Shown in pieces: positions 49,809-59,876 of a DNA stretch of 64,000 nucleotides. Below the pieces are notes generated by a model, which was not told the origin of the DNA, made no database searches, and saw only the letters and a program-made list of their open reading frames with translations. Within the stretch, counting starts at the first letter, position 1. Every line of letters begins with the position of its first letter. The stretch covers positions 11,532,001-11,596,000 of the forward strand of contig CM114272.1 in assembly GCA_050084515.1 (NCBI GenBank). The letters run 5' to 3'. The stretch is from Blasia pusilla (taxonomy: Eukaryota; Marchantiophyta; Marchantiopsida; Blasiales). Made by a program: the position numbers and the translations under genes.

Positions 49809-51199
49809 CTCCCGCATGAAGTTTCCCCATTGTCTCGTTTGTACAATCCACCAACTCAGCCAAGAGCATAACTCTTTCTACTTCCCCTCAATCGCATGTT
49901 TCCTCCACCACCCATGAATTTCTTCTTGGCATTCCATGGCCTGTTTCAAGGTTTTGCTGTCCTTGCAGCGTTGGAGTAGAGTGACATGCTCCGTCCTCTT
50001 ATTCTCCTTGATGCAAGATTTGGTGTACCAGGTCACAGACTGTTGCCAATGGAAAGCGTCCGACCTTTCTCTCTCCAGTTGAACCTTCCCACCCCAAAAC
50101 ACTTCCTTGATAGCAATCCACCCACATTCTGCATTGTCCGCAATGAACCCATAAATTTCCGGAGGTGGCCTTTTGTTTTCCTTCACCACCTCCAATAAGA
50201 GTAACCATCACATCTTCAAACTGCCAACGTCTTCTACTTTTACTTCACAGACAAATATAGTTTTGAGTCCCTTCTCCACATGGTCATAAACGTGAGCACC
50301 CATTGTCAACCATCCGTTCAGCACTCTGTAGCAAATATCAAAGCTTACCTAGTTGCCGTAAAGATCTTCCCCTTCCCTCATTCGATCTATAAGATCGAGG
50401 CCACTCGACGGACCTGCCGTTGATATTTTTAAGACATAGGCCCTAGATACTTCGCCTCCCTGGCCCATGAACTGCCATCTCTAAATGAATGGAAATCTGG
50501 AGTTGGCCTTGCTTCTGGAAATGGCATCCATTTTGGCCGTCTTTCCATCTAGTACCCGTATTTGACGCAGCAAATTTTGGAAGCATTGAGGATCAGCGAG
50601 AAATGCGAGATTTTCCCATAGTTGTTTCTCCTCAGCAGCCGTGATCTCGCCCTGTCCAGGGATTCCAAGCAATTGTTCACAAATTTGTGATGTTGTTGTT
50701 AACTTGATCACTCCGGGCTTTGAACCCGGAGAGTTTCTGTAGACCTCGGCCACTTTCTTCGCCACATCCTCCTTGATGTGTCTCTGAATTGAATCAGTCA
50801 CATGATGAGTGTGGGAGCCAACATGAAGTGCCAACCTTGTGTACTCTAACGTGGAACCCAAGTCGTGGACAATGAAAAATATGTATGCAAGACACGCTCC
50901 AACGTAGAAGGGCGATGCTTGACAATGAGGACATCGATGGCCTCTCGACGGTATGGTGGCACCGACCTCATATGGAGTTTCTGCATCTTGGGAGGGAATT
51001 GCGACGTATTGACCCGGCCGTTGCGCTCTAGATACGGGCATGCTGGACTTCTACACTCTAAGGCTCCAACGCATTGGCGGCGGGAGACAATCCAAGGACC
51101 ATCTGGAATTGAAGCACTAGTACGTTGAAGTCTGCACCATCGATGACAATCAGACTTTCTGTCCATATCCTTCAAGCGTCCTCCATCTTTCTTTTGGGA
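49809..51199 (-). pseudogene. Duplicated transposase core exons (inner copy A)
   Basis: Copy A repeats the Cys/His module and DDE core of copy B (51,542-53,533). It keeps CMVCDR-independent landmarks of the family: the Cys pair CPHC, the VGSHTHHV pair of histidines, and the core ADNA Asp. It shares the TAG codon near 50,350 with copy B, and has an extra TGA (near 50,205) where copy B has TGC for Cys. It ends at a donor, GTGAGT, near 49,808, followed by a palindrome-bearing intron. Confidence 0.75.
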
Positions 51200-51219
51200 C
51201 GGGTCAAAGACATAAGCTA

Positions 51220-51440
51220 CCTGTCGGAACCAGATGGGTTGCAAGGCCGAGGAATCCCATGAACGACTCTGCGACCCGTCGGGTTCCGACGTGTTGCAAC
51301 CCTAAACCCACCTACTGCAACCCGTCGGATTCAGACGGGTTGCAAGGCCGAGGCATCCCATGAACGACTCTGCGACCCGTCTGTTTCCGTCGGGTTGCAC
51401 ACTCGGGCAACCCGTCGCATCCGACAGCTTGCTTGGTTTT
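51220..51440. repeat. Palindromes in the transposase intron, unit 2
   Basis: The copy at 51,318-51,342 has 12-base arms with one mismatch (CAACCCGTCGGA / TCAGACGGGTTG). Further copies lie near 51,225-51,245, 51,275-51,300 and 51,370-51,400. They occupy the intron after the GTGAGT donor at 51,541. Confidence 0.8.
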
Positions 51441-51541
51441 TTCGGTTTGAAATCCCTATAGTTCCCACGCTTCTCAACTTGAGCTGCAACTTTACAAACA
51501 ATTCTCAGCGTGAGCTTGACAAGACAAAATAGTGAACTCAC

Positions 51542-53533
51542 CTGCCGCATGAAGTTTCCCCATTGTCTCATACATACAGTCCACCAACTCAACCAAGAGC
51601 ACAACTCTTTGTACTTCCCCTCAATCGCATGCTTCCTCCACCACCCATGAAGTGTTCCTCGCATTCCATGGCGTGCTTCAAGGTTTTGCTGTCCTTGCAG
51701 CGTTGGAGTAGAGTGACATGCTCTGTCCTCTTATTCTCCTTGATGCAAGATTTGGTGTACCCGGTCACAGACTGTTGCCAATGGAAAGCATCCGACCTTT
51801 CCCTCTCCGGTTGAACATCTCCATCCCAGAACACTTCCCGGATAGCAATCCACCCAGGTTGTGCATTGTCCGCCATGAACCCATAAATTTCCGGAGGTGG
51901 CCTTTTGTTTTCCTTCACCACCTCCAATAAGAGTAACCAGCACATCTTCAAACTGCCGACGTCTTTTTCCTTTACTTCACATACAAATATAGTTTTGAGT
52001 CCCTTCTCCACATGGTCATAAACATGAGCACCCATCGTCAACCATCCGTTCAGCACTCTGTAGCAAATATCAAAGCTTACCTAACTGCCGTAAAGATCTT
52101 CCCCTTCCCTCATTCGATCTATAAGATCGAGGCCACTCGACGGACCTATGGTTGACATTTTGAAGACATAGGCCCTGGATCCCTTGCCTCCTTGGCCCAT
52201 GAACTGCCATCTTTGAATGAATGGAAATCTAGAGTTGGCCTTGATTCTGGCGATGGCATCCATTTTGGCCGTCTTTCCATCCAGAACTCGTATTTGACAC
52301 AGCAAATTCCGGAAGCATTGAAGATCAGCGAGAAATGCGAGATTTTCCCAAAGTTGTTTCTCCTCAGCCGCCGTGATCTCGCCATGTCCAGGGATTCCAA
52401 GCAATTCTTCAAAAATTTGTGATGTTGTTGTGAGCTTGATCACTCCGGGCTTTGAACCCGGAGAGTTTCTGTAGACCTCGGCAACTTTCTTCGCCACATC
52501 CTCCTTGATGTGTCTCTGAATTGCATCGGTCACATGATGAGTGTGGGAGCCAACATGAACTCCCAGCCTTGTGTACTCTAACGTGGAGCCCAAGTCGTGG
52601 ACAATGAAAAATATATATGCAAGACACGCTCCAACGTAGAAGGGCGATGCCTGACAATGAGGACATCGATGGCCTCCCGGTGGTATGGTGGCACCGACCT
52701 CGTATGGAGTTTCTGCATTCTTGGGGGGGAATTGCGACGTATTGACTCGCCCGTTGCGCTCTAGATACGGGCATGCTAGACTTCTACACTCCAATGCTCC
52801 CATGCATTGGCGGCGAGAGACAATCCAAGGACCATCTGGAATTGAAGCACTAGTCCGTTGAAGCCTGCACCATCGATGACAATCACACTTTCTGTCCATA
52901 CCCTTCAGGCGTCCTCCGTCTTTCTTTTGAGCAGGAGCAGCAAGTGGAGGCAACTCAAAAATGCAATTACCATCGTACGTGGGCGGCAGCTCGTCGACAA
53001 GAATGTGCTTGAACATTTTCAAGGCCAGAGATGAAAGCAAACTATTGCCTTATACTTGCAAGAGGAACGAGTAGGCGGACAGAGGGCCCGGTTGGTGTCC
53101 GACAGATCCACTGAGGTTGATAACATCCGGAATCTCTTTAGGAAGAACAACATTGATACGAGCGTGTGAAGTTGGAGTCGAAGCCGGATGTACTGGGCTA
53201 GGAGTTGCAAACGTAGAGCTCCCGTCTACTTGGGAAACAGACGAATTCAGGGGCAGGCCGTAAACTCTGTATTGACCATTTGCTAGAGGTAGGAGATTCC
53301 ATACTTTGCGGTCTGTGATCCACCGGTGGATCTGTCTCACCTATTATGTCCTCCGTACCGTCCATCCTAACATCTTTGGATACAAAGATGGTTCCAATTT
53401 GGAGAAGAAATCGAACAGAGAGAAAATTTTCATCCACTGCTATGAAAGGCTCACGAGCTTGCAGTCGAATGATTTCTGATTGAGGAAGGGCCGCCAGATG
53501 ACTGCCACAAGTGAGCTTCACATAATTATCCAT
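51542..53533 (-). pseudogene. Mutator-like transposase, N-terminal and DDE core (copy B)
   Basis: The gene starts at the ATG 53,533 (MDNYVKLTCGSHLAALPQ), downstream of a - strand TATA box. After a poorly resolved first exon, an open frame 53,040-52,081 has a Cys/His module: CDCHRWC, CMGALECRSLACPYL, HRCPHC and VGSHTHHV. This resembles the WRKY-GCM1/FLYWCH-type fingers that precede Mutator-like catalytic domains. The core (52,056-51,589) contains SFDICYRVLNG (candidate first Asp), IYGFMADNA (second Asp) and DAFHWQQSV. A TAG separates these two frames at about 52,080, at the same place as in copy A, so it predates the duplication. The core exon ends at a GTGAGT donor (51,541). The transposase would cut and join element ends in the nucleus. 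Confidence 0.65.
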
Positions 53534-53596
53534 TCCTAGAAATTTCGTACGGGAGGAGGGTGAGAATGAGAATCAGAATCAGAATCAGAATTTTTA

Positions 53597-53605
53597 ATTT
53601 ATAGT
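53597..53605 (-). promoter_or_regulatory. TATA box for the transposase gene
   Basis: On the - strand the sequence is CTATAAATT, 64 bases upstream of the ATG at 53,533, followed by a C/T-rich stretch typical of plant transcription starts. Position and sequence fit a core promoter. Confidence 0.65.
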
Positions 53606-53769
53606 GAATAGGAAAACAGATACTCCTGAAAGATTTTTACTGACAAGATGAAGTTCGGTAGGTGACATTGTCTGACACAATGGATCCAATTCTGTTGCAA
53701 CAGATTCAATTCTATTGCAATGTGTTACCGGATTTGGGAAGCAGAGACGTGGGTTGCGAAGCACACTTC

Positions 53770-54024
53770 ATTTTGTTGGAACCCGTCGGAGTCCTGGTAA
53801 CTCAACAATTAACCCAAGCTAAGCAAAGCCTGCAACCCGTTGGCTTCGGACGGGTTGCACTCTTCTACTTTACCTTCAAACGCAAACATGGTCGAAGCTG
53901 GCAATCCGTCGCTCTCCGACGAGTTGCTCGGATACCGCTCCTTCTTGCCCGAAGATGCCGGAGGCGTGCAAACCGTATGTTCCCGACGAGTTCCGCGGGT
54001 GCCGCACCTATTTGCCCAAAGACG
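53770..54024. repeat. Palindromes in the divergent intergenic region
   Basis: The best copy is 53,833-53,857 (arms CAACCCGTTGGC / TCGGACGGGTTG). Weaker copies are near 53,780, 53,902 and 53,975. They lead into the large inverted repeat at 54,025. Confidence 0.7.
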
Positions 54025-54471
54025 GCGAGGCGTGCATCGCGTCGCCCTCTGACAGGTTGCGCAAGGGCCCCGTCTTGTTTTGCTTACATGAAGGAAGCGT
54101 GCAACCTGTCGGACTCCGATGAGTTGCGTGGGAAGCCCGCGTTGTTAACCCTTGACGAGGGAAGCGTGCAATCCAATGGTCTCCGATGGATTGAGCGGGT
54201 ACGTCCCGTTCTTGTCCGAAGACGCCGGAGGCGCGCAACATGTCGGTCTCCGACGGGTTGCGCGGGTACGCCCCGTTCGCACAAGAACGGGACGTACCCG
54301 CGCAATCCGTCGGAGACCATTGGGTTGCACGCTTCCCTCGTCAAGGGTTAACAACGCGGGCTTCCCGTCCAACTCGTCGGAGTCCGACAGGTTGCACGCT
54401 TCCTTCATGTAAGCAAAACAAGACGGGGCCCTTGCGCAACCCGTCAGAGGGCGACGCGTTGCACGCCTCGC
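54025..54471. repeat. Large inverted repeat, 191-bp arms, 65-bp spacer
   Basis: The left arm, 54,025-54,215, begins GCGAGGCGTGCA. The right arm, 54,281-54,471, ends TGCACGCCTCGC and is its reverse complement with few mismatches and no length difference. Several diverged palindromes lie inside each arm. It lies between the two divergent promoters, so it could act as a hairpin-RNA source, a shared regulatory site or a recombination product. Confidence 0.9.
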
Positions 54472-54536
54472 AGAGAAGCAGAGACGTGGGAAGCAGAGAC
54501 GACGGGACCCAACGGTCAGCCCAACGGCTAGAAAAG

Positions 54537-54545
54537 TATAAATAG
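54537..54545 (+). promoter_or_regulatory. TATA box for the ParB-like/methyltransferase gene
   Basis: TATAAATAG stands 291 bases upstream of the ATG at 54,828. The intervening leader has short repeats of CGAACGAGAGCGAGACGGTT type near 54,665-54,715. It faces away from the - strand TATA at 53,600. Confidence 0.65.
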
Positions 54546-56037
54546 GGCAAAAATCGCTCATTTCCGGTTTCTCATTTCGCGATCTCCATTCCTCTCTCTC
54601 CCGCGCAGCAGCTGATCAGATACCAAGGGGCGTTTCACACGGCGAATCATCGCGAGTCGATACGAGGGAACGAGAGCGAGACGGTTCGACCGAACGAGAG
54701 CGAGACGGTTTGACTGAACAATTGCAAGACGATTCGAGCTACCCATCAAGGCGACTCATCTCGACATCAGACAGGCGACTGATCAAGCGATTCATTGTGG
54801 ATATAGGTGGAGGCATTTCCGGGAAAAATGACGAGGAAAAAATCTCAAGCAAACAAGTCTGGGAGCTTCACTCCGAAGTCCATTAGGACTCCTGCGTCAG
54901 CATCTCCAGGGCCTCGTTTGGCAAATGAAATTAGGCAGCAAGAAATCGAGGAGCGGGAAAGGGAAGCGGAGATGCACAACCAGGAGCTTCTTGCGAGACG
55001 TGTTCAAGAGGCGCTCGATAGATAGAACGCAGAGGATGAGACGTCGCTGGCCTTGAAGAAAAGGATTGCCGACAAAAAGAGAGAAAAGAAGCGTCTGGAC
55101 GCGTCAGTGAGGAGAGCAGAATTGGCTAAAGCGAGGAGGGAAAAAGCGATAGCCATTGACGACAGCCCTGCCCGTCCAACCAAAAGTGTTGAGATGCGGG
55201 AAATGTCCCCGATGAAGTCCGGGGACACAATCAACATAGCGGAAACGCCAGAAGTTCAAATCACGGACGATGAGGTCATGAGGACCGCCAGCGTGGAGAT
55301 GGTGGACATTGCCGAAGAAGCCGGAGAGCGGTCATTCTCGTCTCCAAGCCGGCGGAAGACATCGACCTCTATCGGATCGATGAGTTCCAAGTCGATTTGC
55401 CAGTTGCTGTCTCAGACAAGTTGGCTGGTCAAGAAACCGACCCAATTTTCGAGCGGGTAAGAGAGGATCTAGGTTTTTTGAATTATGTGAATTGCAATTC
55501 ATTGGGAATTTAGTGTAGCTTATTGATCTTGTCCTGGTTCTGACAGGTGGTAAAGCAGATGGCACTGATGGAGGGCCACAACGCCCCGAGGATTCCACTC
55601 TGCCGATTGCGGACAATGGAATACGTCCGCGAAATTCAGTCCGACGAGGACATCGCGAAGCTTAAACAATCGGGCGGACGAAAGATCCACGTCGACAACT
55701 TTCCTCCCTTCTATGTTCAGCCTTACGACGAGCATGGAACCCAAGCCCTCGTTACAGAGGAGGACTGGGATAAGCTTGACACATTCTGGAGGATGAGAGA
55801 CCAGGATTTCAGAAGGCAAGTAGAGGGCACGGAATTCAGCTCGATGAGGAATTTGTATTTCTTCATCTGGGATGGAAATCACAGGTTCATGGCGTGGACC
55901 AAGTTTGCAGAGGAGCGGCCCAACTCCTTGGAGGCACAATTTTGCGTGAAGGCAGTGGTCCTTCATCCATTCCCTCATCACATGGCGACGGTGGAGATGG
56001 CAATACATGCCATGAACACGTAAGTATCTTCTTGCTG

Positions 56038-56711
56038 CAAACCGTCAGACTCCGACAAGTTGTTTGGGTCGGCACTGTTGTTGGGATGCTTTTGGCCAAA
56101 CGCAACTCGTCGGACTCCGACGAGTTGCTCGATTGATGAATGAGTTAGGTTATTTTTTGCCGAAAGCAAGTCGTCGGACTCCGACGAGTTGTTTGACTGA
56201 CCACAGGTTTAGTAAGTTTTTGGCCCAAAGCAACCCGTCGGAGTCCGACGGGTTGCTCGACTCGCCGCCTTTTCATGATGTTTTTTGAAGAAAGCAACTC
56301 GTCGGACTCTGACGAGTTGTTTGACCGACCATAGGTTTAGTATGTTTTTGGCCCAAAGCAACCCGTCAGAGTCCGACGGGTTGCTTGACTCGAAACTGTT
56401 TGGAGGTTTTTTTAATGTTTTTGGCCGAAAGCAACTTGTCGGAGTCCGACGGGTTGTCTTCGGAAGTTGGTTTAGCAAATTTCGCGTCAAATTCCAAGTT
56501 TCCATTCAATTGCGCAACCTGTCGGACTCTGAAGGGTTGCTATGTTCACGTTTGATACGGAATATCTGACAACCCGTCGGAGTCCGACGGGTTGAAACCA
56601 TGCATTCACAAATGTGAATGCAATCCGTCGGACTCCGACCAGTTGCATCATTTAGCTCGTTGCTAGAATCTGACCTTGAGCTGTGACGACCCGTCGGAGT
56701 CCGACGGGTTG
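56038..56711. repeat. Eleven-copy palindrome array in intron 2, about 64-bp pitch
   Basis: 25-base units start at 56,038, 56,103, 56,167, 56,231, 56,295, 56,359, 56,432, 56,515, 56,570, 56,621 and 56,687. Five consecutive steps are 65, 64, 64, 64 and 64 bases. The consensus is the arm CAACCCGTCGGA, one central base, then its reverse complement; alternating units use CAACTCGTCGGA-type arms. Spacers of the regular part share TTTTGGCC(C/G)AAAG, so the array is a diverged tandem repeat and not independent spacers. Confidence 0.92.
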
Positions 56712-58897
56712 CAGGAACCCATGTAACTTACAAATTTTTTGACGGGTTGAGTTTGGATGTGCAGGATTGTATCGGAGGGGAATGTCACCCACCACTGGAT
56801 CCAGGACTGCGATCAGGTGAAGAAGGTGCTTATGACGCACCCGGCAGAGTACAAGGGGTTCTTGGGTGACGCCCTGGTAAATCAGATGCTTGCAAAGGGT
56901 GCACAGATAAAGAAGAAAACTTAATAAAATAAGTTTATTTCCCAAGATGCAGCCATAACCATCCTTTGCTGGTCGAAGATACAGGCCGCGAAGAAGAGCG
57001 CTGCACTGGAGCTGGAGCGGAGGGAGAAAGTATCTGGGTCTGAGCGCGCAAAATTCATCCAAGCTGTAGTATCTGCAGCCACGAAATACACGGCGAGCAA
57101 GATGCAGCGATACATCAGCATTCTCAACCCCGAACTTGGTCCGGAGTTTTACAAGGAGCTGAAGGCGATTATCAAGCGCCAGCGGAAAAGGGATGAAGAT
57201 CCGCAAGGTCGGATTGGGGAGAAAGTGTCCCTTCATCGCGTGCATCGGTTTGCGTTGTCCGGCATAAGCGAGTTTAGGAGGATCCGACTGATGAAAATCA
57301 GTCTCGAGGGCACAAAGGCCCAGAAGAGGGCGGCACACCATCCTCCTGGTGTGTTCGATCCAGTGATCTCCCACTGGCTACGCGAATGGTCGTTCTGGGA
57401 CGCGTTGCGGGTTATCGGGAAGTCCGTGCCGGACGGTTTGCAAGCGGAGCTCAAAAGATTAGAGCCCATTCCGGATGAAGCAAACCTGGAAAGTTCTATA
57501 GATTTCTAGGTTTGGCTCAACGACATCCGGGACAAGCCAATCAAAAACCCAGGTTTCAAGACAATGTTCAAGGTTTGCGTCCTCCCTCAGGCAGAGCTTG
57601 ACGAAGAAATCGAGGGGAAAAAACGGGATCAAGCAAAGAAGAAGCAAGATCTACAGGAGCAGACGGCCGATTCAGTTTGAGTAAAAGTTGCCCAACGGAT
57701 GGTCTTCAGGTACCTCGTCCAGTGTAAGAATGCAGGTACCACGGGAAAATTACCGGCAGCCTTGAAATTTTGGGCTTCGCCGCTTGATGGAGAGACATTC
57801 TCCATATACAACATGAAGATGGGGCAACACATGTCCGATTGGGAGGTGGAGAATTGCCCAATTTGGGGTCGTTGAAGCCAAATGGGGCAAATCCTTATCG
57901 GTGATGTCTTCAGGGTCGTTACGAGTGCTTCATGATGCAGTGGCCTCAGGACAAGACGACATCCCCAATTTTGTGCAGCCTGAAGACTTCGGAGGAGGAG
58001 ATGCGGAAGAGCAAGCCCACGAGACAGTTGAGTTGGCTTCCAAGGTCCGCACAGCCAAAGACAAATCCACAGCGGGTCTCAAAGGCAAGGCGAGGGGAGG
58101 GAAAAATTCTGAGGTCAAGTCTTCCCAAAGAGAGGCGGAAGATTCAAGGCCAGAGGCATAATCGTCCAGGCGAGCGGGGAGAGAGGGTCGGACCAGGTCC
58201 TCGGCAAAAAAACCCCACCAGAGTCTGAGGTCATAGAGACCCCGACAAGCCGTCCGCAGACTCGGGAGAAGCGGAAGCGAGAGGTGCAGGGGTTGTCCCA
58301 AGGAGAATACTGATCCATCATCCTTGGGAAGACACAGACAAACAACGACTGAACAAGCGTCCTCCTTGATTCACTCCTTTTTGGATGAGTGAAAAGCTTG
58401 ATTCTCAGCGTCGACACGACCATTGATAAATTGACAACGCTAGGGACGAAGCTCCAACGAAACGGGCACGCTGCCTGGGCGGTGAATGGAGTGGTCGAAG
58501 AGGTTGCGGTGGATCTCTTGATCGCTGATCTGCCCTTGGGGTTTGCGATCGTGGGGCGAGAATCCGTCGGACGGGTACTTGAGTGGAATGTCTTTGCTCT
58601 CTTATGACCAAATCGCTATTGTTCTCCTTTGACGCCTATCCGAGTAGCAGGGCTGCTTCTTAGTGTTGATTGGAGGGAGCGAGGACGAGCTCTTCAACCT
58701 CCGTCGTCAAGAGGTCGCTAAAGTGGAGGACGGCGCAATCGTGGATCCTAAAAACAGTACCCACTCCGATCCGCGACGAGTCAGATTCGGGTAAGGCTCA
58801 ATTCCTGTAGTATAATCTCAAATATATTTTCAAATTCGGATAAGGCTAAATGCGTGTAATTTTAAGATACTATATCTCCGTTGTTTTTATCCGTGAG

Positions 58898-59203
58898 CAA
58901 CCCGTCGAAAGGCGACGGGTTGCTGGCTTAGAGCAGCCCATGCTCGGCTAAGAGCAACCCGTCGGTTTCCGACGGGTTGCATCTTTTCTAGAAACACAGG
59001 GAAAACCGTGGTGTACCTGCAACCCGTCGGAACCCGACGGGTTGCAGTTGCTTTTGGTTTTTCCCTGTGTTTTCGGAAAGCTACAACCCGTCGAAAAGCG
59101 AATGGTTGCTCTCAGCCGAGCATGGGTTGCTCTAGGCCAGCAACCCGTCGCCTTCTGACGGATTGGTCAGGAACAGAACAACCCGTCGAACTCCGACAGG
59201 TTG
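58898..59203. repeat. Six palindromes inside a larger foldback (intron before the last exon)
   Basis: Units start at 58,898, 58,955, 59,020, 59,084, 59,141 and 59,179. The centre varies (AAAGG, TTT, AAC) while arms stay CAACCCGTCG(G). The whole block 58,898-59,165 is also an imperfect inverted repeat centred on the unit at 59,020-59,044 (for example AAACACAGGGAAAA facing TTTTTCCCTGTGTTTT). It fills the intron between donor GTAAGG at 58,791 and acceptor CAG at 59,361-59,363. Confidence 0.9.
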
Positions 59204-59876
59204 ATCCAAAGTTAGTAATTGAAAAAGTTCTCTAGGATCAAGCCGACTTCTTTGGTGACGTGTTGCACATTATGCCAAGTTGCTGACATTGTTTCCAACG
59301 TGCTTCTTTATAGATGAACCACTCCTACGTTTACTGCTTCGTTCGGCCCGAGCATAATTTCAGGTGTTCAAGATCCAGGATCCTGTGGATCTATGCTCAG
59401 ATGGGTACAGCTTAGATAGTTTGTACAATTCCGCCCCGGGAATTTACATGCAAGACGGTACCCCACTTCTGGGAGGAAGGGAAAAGTTGCCAGCCCTGAT
59501 GCAAACGGTGATCGAGCTGTGCTCAAGGCCGGGTGACTTGGTGTTCAACTTAGTGGGACTTTCAAGGGCAAGTATCAAAGGCGCCTGGTAGAGTGGCAGG
59601 AACATTCTCTACCTCGAGGGAAGGCAGGAACTGTTTGACCTTTGCAAGGAGGCAAAGGCAGAATACGAAAGGCTCGTTGGGGCGTACAACTCTCCACCAA
59701 AGCCGAGAGCTCCGATTCCAGACCCACCATTGGTAGTGACTCCATCGTCACTTCCAACGATTCCGAAAATCGAGAGGGCAAGGCCGAAAGTAATTTTGCA
59801 AAAGCTCTCGGACGATGACGAGTGAGTTCAAAGAACTCAAGGACCCAGCTTGATTGCAGCGTTTGGAGTAGGGAGT

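Larger units (their letters stand above)
49361..52930 (-). repeat. Tandem duplication of transposase exons, ~1.73-1.85 kb units
   Basis: Unit 1 (49,361-51,214) and unit 2 (51,215 to about 52,930) are nearly identical over coding parts, with corresponding bases 1,732 apart. The intron part, which holds palindromes, differs by about 120 bases. Both units start in AGCTAC(T/C)TGTCGGAACCAGA. Homology stops upstream of the shared KKDGGRLK codons, beyond which only the outer unit continues into the gene's N-terminus. Confidence 0.9.
54828..59825 (+). pseudogene. ParB-like domain plus amino DNA methyltransferase-like gene, multi-exon
   Basis: Exon 1 (54,828-55,456) starts MTRKKSQANKSG. It is basic and coiled (REREAEMHNQELLARRVQEA) and has an in-frame TAG near 55,023 and a frameshift near 55,330. 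Donor GTAAGA is at 55,457. Exon 2 (55,547-56,019) encodes a ParB/sulfiredoxin-like domain with FPPFYVQPYDEHG, then FFIWDGNHRFMAW. Intron 56,020-56,764 (GTAAGT...GCAG) holds eleven palindromes. The central part (56,765 to about 58,380) is anonymous and broken by stops. At 58,520-58,570, VDLLIADLPLGF resembles motif IV (D-P-P-Y) of N6/N4 methyltransferases with altered residues. The last exon (59,364-59,825) has LPALMQTVIELCSRPGDLVF, then SGRNILYLEG, matching the C-terminal SAM-binding end of that class. It contains one TAG at 59,589. ParB-methyltransferase fusions are known from phages and bacteria; an intron-rich eukaryotic one is unusual. Confidence 0.6.

Noticed and set aside
53662-54561. 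Open frames of up to 229 codons on both strands in the divergent intergenic region
   Set aside because: They result from the inverted repeat and palindromes, which lack stops in several frames; no domain is present.
56038-56711. CRISPR array
   Set aside because: Repeat size and pitch are similar, but the spacers share sequence with each other, the repeats vary, and the array lies inside a eukaryotic intron without any cas-like gene.
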